A stretch of DNA of 7,711 nt from Chthoniobacterales bacterium (GTDB lineage: Bacteria; Verrucomicrobiota; Verrucomicrobiia; Chthoniobacterales; UBA10450), in NCBI GenBank assembly GCA_013697365.1, contig JACCXA010000057.1, forward strand, positions 1-7,711. The letters run 5' to 3'. Under the pieces are notes generated by a model, which worked only from the letters and a program-made list of their open reading frames with translations, made no database searches and was not told where the DNA came from. This document shows, in pieces, positions 6,684-7,711 of this stretch. Within the stretch, counting starts at the first letter, position 1. Each line of letters begins with the position of its first letter. Both the position numbers and the translations under genes were made by a program.

Positions 6684-7361
6684 GTGGAACCCATCCTCCC
6701 GAAACCGAAAGCCATCTTTCTTGATGGAGCAGGCACGCTTTTCTGCCTGCCGAAAGGTGTCGGCTATCACTACGCGCTTGTCGCGCGCCGGCTCGGTCTC
6801 GCCCTGGATGCAACTGCGCTGGACCGCGCTTTCGGTCATGTCTGGAAGAGCATGCCCGCGCGCGCGACGACCGGGGCACCGCGTGAAGATGACGACAAAG
6901 GCTGGTGGCGCGAAGTCGTCGAGAAGGTGTTTAACGAGGTTGCGCCGGACACGAAGGACCTGGACCGCGACATGTTCTTCGAAGTTGCCTACGAACACTT
7001 CGCGGAAGCCGGAGTGTGGGAGCTATACCCCGAGACAGTGGAAGTCCTTGAACACTTGCAGGGCCACTACTGCCTCGCGGTCGTCTCAAACTTCGACGGT
7101 CGTCTGCGCATGGTCCTCGAACACCTCGGCATTTCGAAATTCTTTCACGCCGCTGTAATCTCCAGCGAAGTCGGTGCCGATAAGCCCGATCCATTGATCT
7201 TCGAGCGGGCGCTTCAACTCTGCGGAATCGCCGCGCACGAAGCGCTGCACGCCGGCGATAATCCGGTCTGCGATTGGGAAGGCGCAACGTCCGCCGGTCT
7301 CGCGATTTTTCGCCTCGACCGCCCCGCCAACACGTTGCGCGATTTGGCCGCTCTGCTGTAG
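6684..7361 (+). CDS. REG-2-like HAD superfamily (subfamily IA) hydrolase
   Basis: The 225-residue protein is a HAD-superfamily hydrolase, probably acting on a small phosphorylated metabolite in the cytoplasm. Motif I is FLDGAGTLF (12-20) with nucleophile D14. Motif II is VVSNFDGRL (133-141) with S135. Motif III is K167 in GADKPDPLIF. Motif IV is HAGDNPVCDWEGA (189-201) with D192 and D197. The helical cap between motifs I and II carries a tandem tryptophan, W74-W75, a hallmark of the REG-2-like (DREG-2/HDHD3) group, and SNFDGRL is also typical of that group. Residue 16, usually Asp (the acid/base in DxD phosphatases), is Ala, as it is in phosphonoacetaldehyde hydrolase. The start is GTG at 6684: an in-frame TAG lies at 6672-6674 and no earlier start exists. 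There is no Shine-Dalgarno. The substrate is unknown. Confidence 0.9.
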   Translation: MEPILPKPKAIFLDGAGTLFCLPKGVGYHYALVARRLGLALDATALDRAFGHVWKSMPARATTGAPREDDDKGWWREVVEKVFNEVAPDTKDLDRDMFFEVAYEHFAEAGVWELYPETVEVLEHLQGHYCLAVVSNFDGRLRMVLEHLGISKFFHAAVISSEVGADKPDPLIFERALQLCGIAAHEALHAGDNPVCDWEGATSAGLAIFRLDRPANTLRDLAALL

Positions 7362-7390
7362 CGACGGTCTACGACCGCCGAATCCGTCGC
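7361..7390 (+). other. Possible hairpin just after the HAD gene
   Basis: GCGACGG (7361-7367) pairs perfectly with CCGTCGC (7384-7390). An alternative inner hairpin, CGGTC (7365-7369) with GACCG (7373-7377), shares its left arm. The structure begins at the last base of the stop codon, but no T-run follows. It might aid transcript ending or mRNA stability; a classical intrinsic terminator is not supported. Confidence 0.3.
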
Positions 7391-7462
7391 CGACCGACAA
7401 CGCTTAGATAACGACCATCTTCCCGCGCTGATTGATCGTTGTTTCCGGCAATCCACGTCTGC

Positions 7463-7491
7463 TTGCGTCGTTCCGCGAACTAGACTAAAAC
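7463..7491 (+). promoter_or_regulatory. Candidate promoter of tRNA-Lys
   Basis: TTGCGT (7463-7468) and TAAAAC (7486-7491) are separated by 17 bases and resemble -35 and -10 elements, matching consensus at 3 and 4 of 6 positions. The -10 ends 13 bases before the mature tRNA, so transcription would begin only a few bases upstream of it. The match is weak and the call leans on position. Confidence 0.35.
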
Positions 7492-7504
7492 GGAAGCTCT
7501 CTTC

Positions 7505-7576
7505 GGGTTGGTAGCTCAATGGTAGAGCAGCGCCCTTTTAAGGCGTTGGTTGTGGGTTCGAGTCCCACCCGACCCA
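7505..7576 (+). tRNA. tRNA-Lys (anticodon UUU)
   Basis: A complete 72-base cloverleaf can be folded by eye. Acceptor: GGGTTGG (7505-7511) with CCGACCC (7569-7575), one G-T wobble, discriminator A7576. D stem: GCTC (7514-7517) with GAGC (7525-7528). Anticodon stem: GCGCC (7530-7534) with GGCGT (7542-7546), loop CTTTTAA with anticodon TTT at 7537-7539. Variable region: 7547-7551. T stem: GTGGG (7552-7556) with CCCAC (7564-7568), loop TTCGAGT. CCA is not encoded and must be added after transcription. The UUU anticodon reads AAA and AAG as lysine. Isotype is assigned from the anticodon and the GGGTYG/CGACCCA ends usual for tRNA-Lys. Confidence 0.97.
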
Positions 7577-7711
7577 TGCCTCGCAAAACGCGTTTTCCCT
7601 CTGGAAAATTGTAGAACACTGAATTCGTGGTGTTGCCGCATTAAAACGCATTTTAACGTGTTTTGACTCGCCAAAATAGCAACACTTGCTACTCTGTTCG
7701 ACCTCATGGCA
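7577..7711. other. AT-richer tRNA 3' flank with clustered palindromes
   Basis: The 135 bases after the tRNA hold no supportable gene. They contain the 12-base palindrome AAAACGCGTTTT (7585-7596), the inverted repeat AAAACGC (7643-7649) with GTGTTTT (7658-7664, one wobble), the inverted repeat GTGTTGC (7630-7636) with GCAACAC (7679-7685), and TAGCAA-CAC-TTGCTA (7677-7691). The composition is clearly richer in A and T than the genes. The hairpins may process or end the tRNA transcript, or the tract may be an integration-prone junction. The window stops before a following gene can be seen. Confidence 0.5.

Noticed and set aside
7516..7707. Minus-strand 63-codon frame ending in a GGTRTHNQRLKRALLYH-like sequence
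   Set aside because: Its C-terminal part is the antisense of the tRNA-Lys gene, a well-known source of spurious proteins in databases.
7706..7711. ATG GCA at the right edge as the start of a new gene
   Set aside because: Only two codons are visible and no ribosome binding site precedes it, so a gene cannot be supported.
1..7711. A defence island, CRISPR array or mobile element
   Set aside because: I saw no regularly spaced repeats, transposase or integrase motifs, or defence-family domains; the genes are housekeeping or common accessory types.

Overview
The window is high-GC bacterial chromosome carrying ordinary housekeeping genes. It holds seven complete protein genes, one protein gene cut by the left edge and one tRNA. 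The organism looks like a Verrucomicrobiota member, possibly a soil lineage. This is inferred from the GYF_2/DUF4339 membrane protein, the double AsnC/siroheme-decarboxylase-like protein beside trpD, and the rarity of Shine-Dalgarno sequences. No 16S gene or lineage-specific marker is present to prove it.

Left part (1-1868): a GYF_2-domain membrane protein on the minus strand runs off the left edge. It is divergent from a plus-strand stand-alone 5'-3' exonuclease of the PolA-N/FEN family. A 368-base gap (1869-2236) follows, with small palindromes but no convincing gene.

Middle (2237-5852): nadC (NAD synthesis) and birA (biotin ligase) overlap by 14 bases and form a plus-strand cofactor operon. 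birA meets trpD tail to tail, with the two reading frames overlapping by 22 bases. On the minus strand the likely transcription order is hemolysin III/PAQR-type membrane protein, then the duplicated AhbA/AhbB-like protein (commonly annotated as Lrp/AsnC regulator), then trpD, with gaps of 61 and 25 bases.

Right part (5914-7711): the hemolysin III gene is divergent from a REG-2-like HAD hydrolase whose first catalytic motif has Ala in place of the second Asp. A tRNA-Lys(UUU) follows. Its 3' flank, to the window edge, is AT-richer and has a cluster of short palindromes.

I found no defence system, CRISPR array, transposase or integrase. The points most worth a second look are the fused double siroheme-decarboxylase-like protein next to trpD, departures from consensus in TrpD and in the HAD enzyme, a biotin ligase reduced to its catalytic core, and the palindrome cluster after the tRNA.
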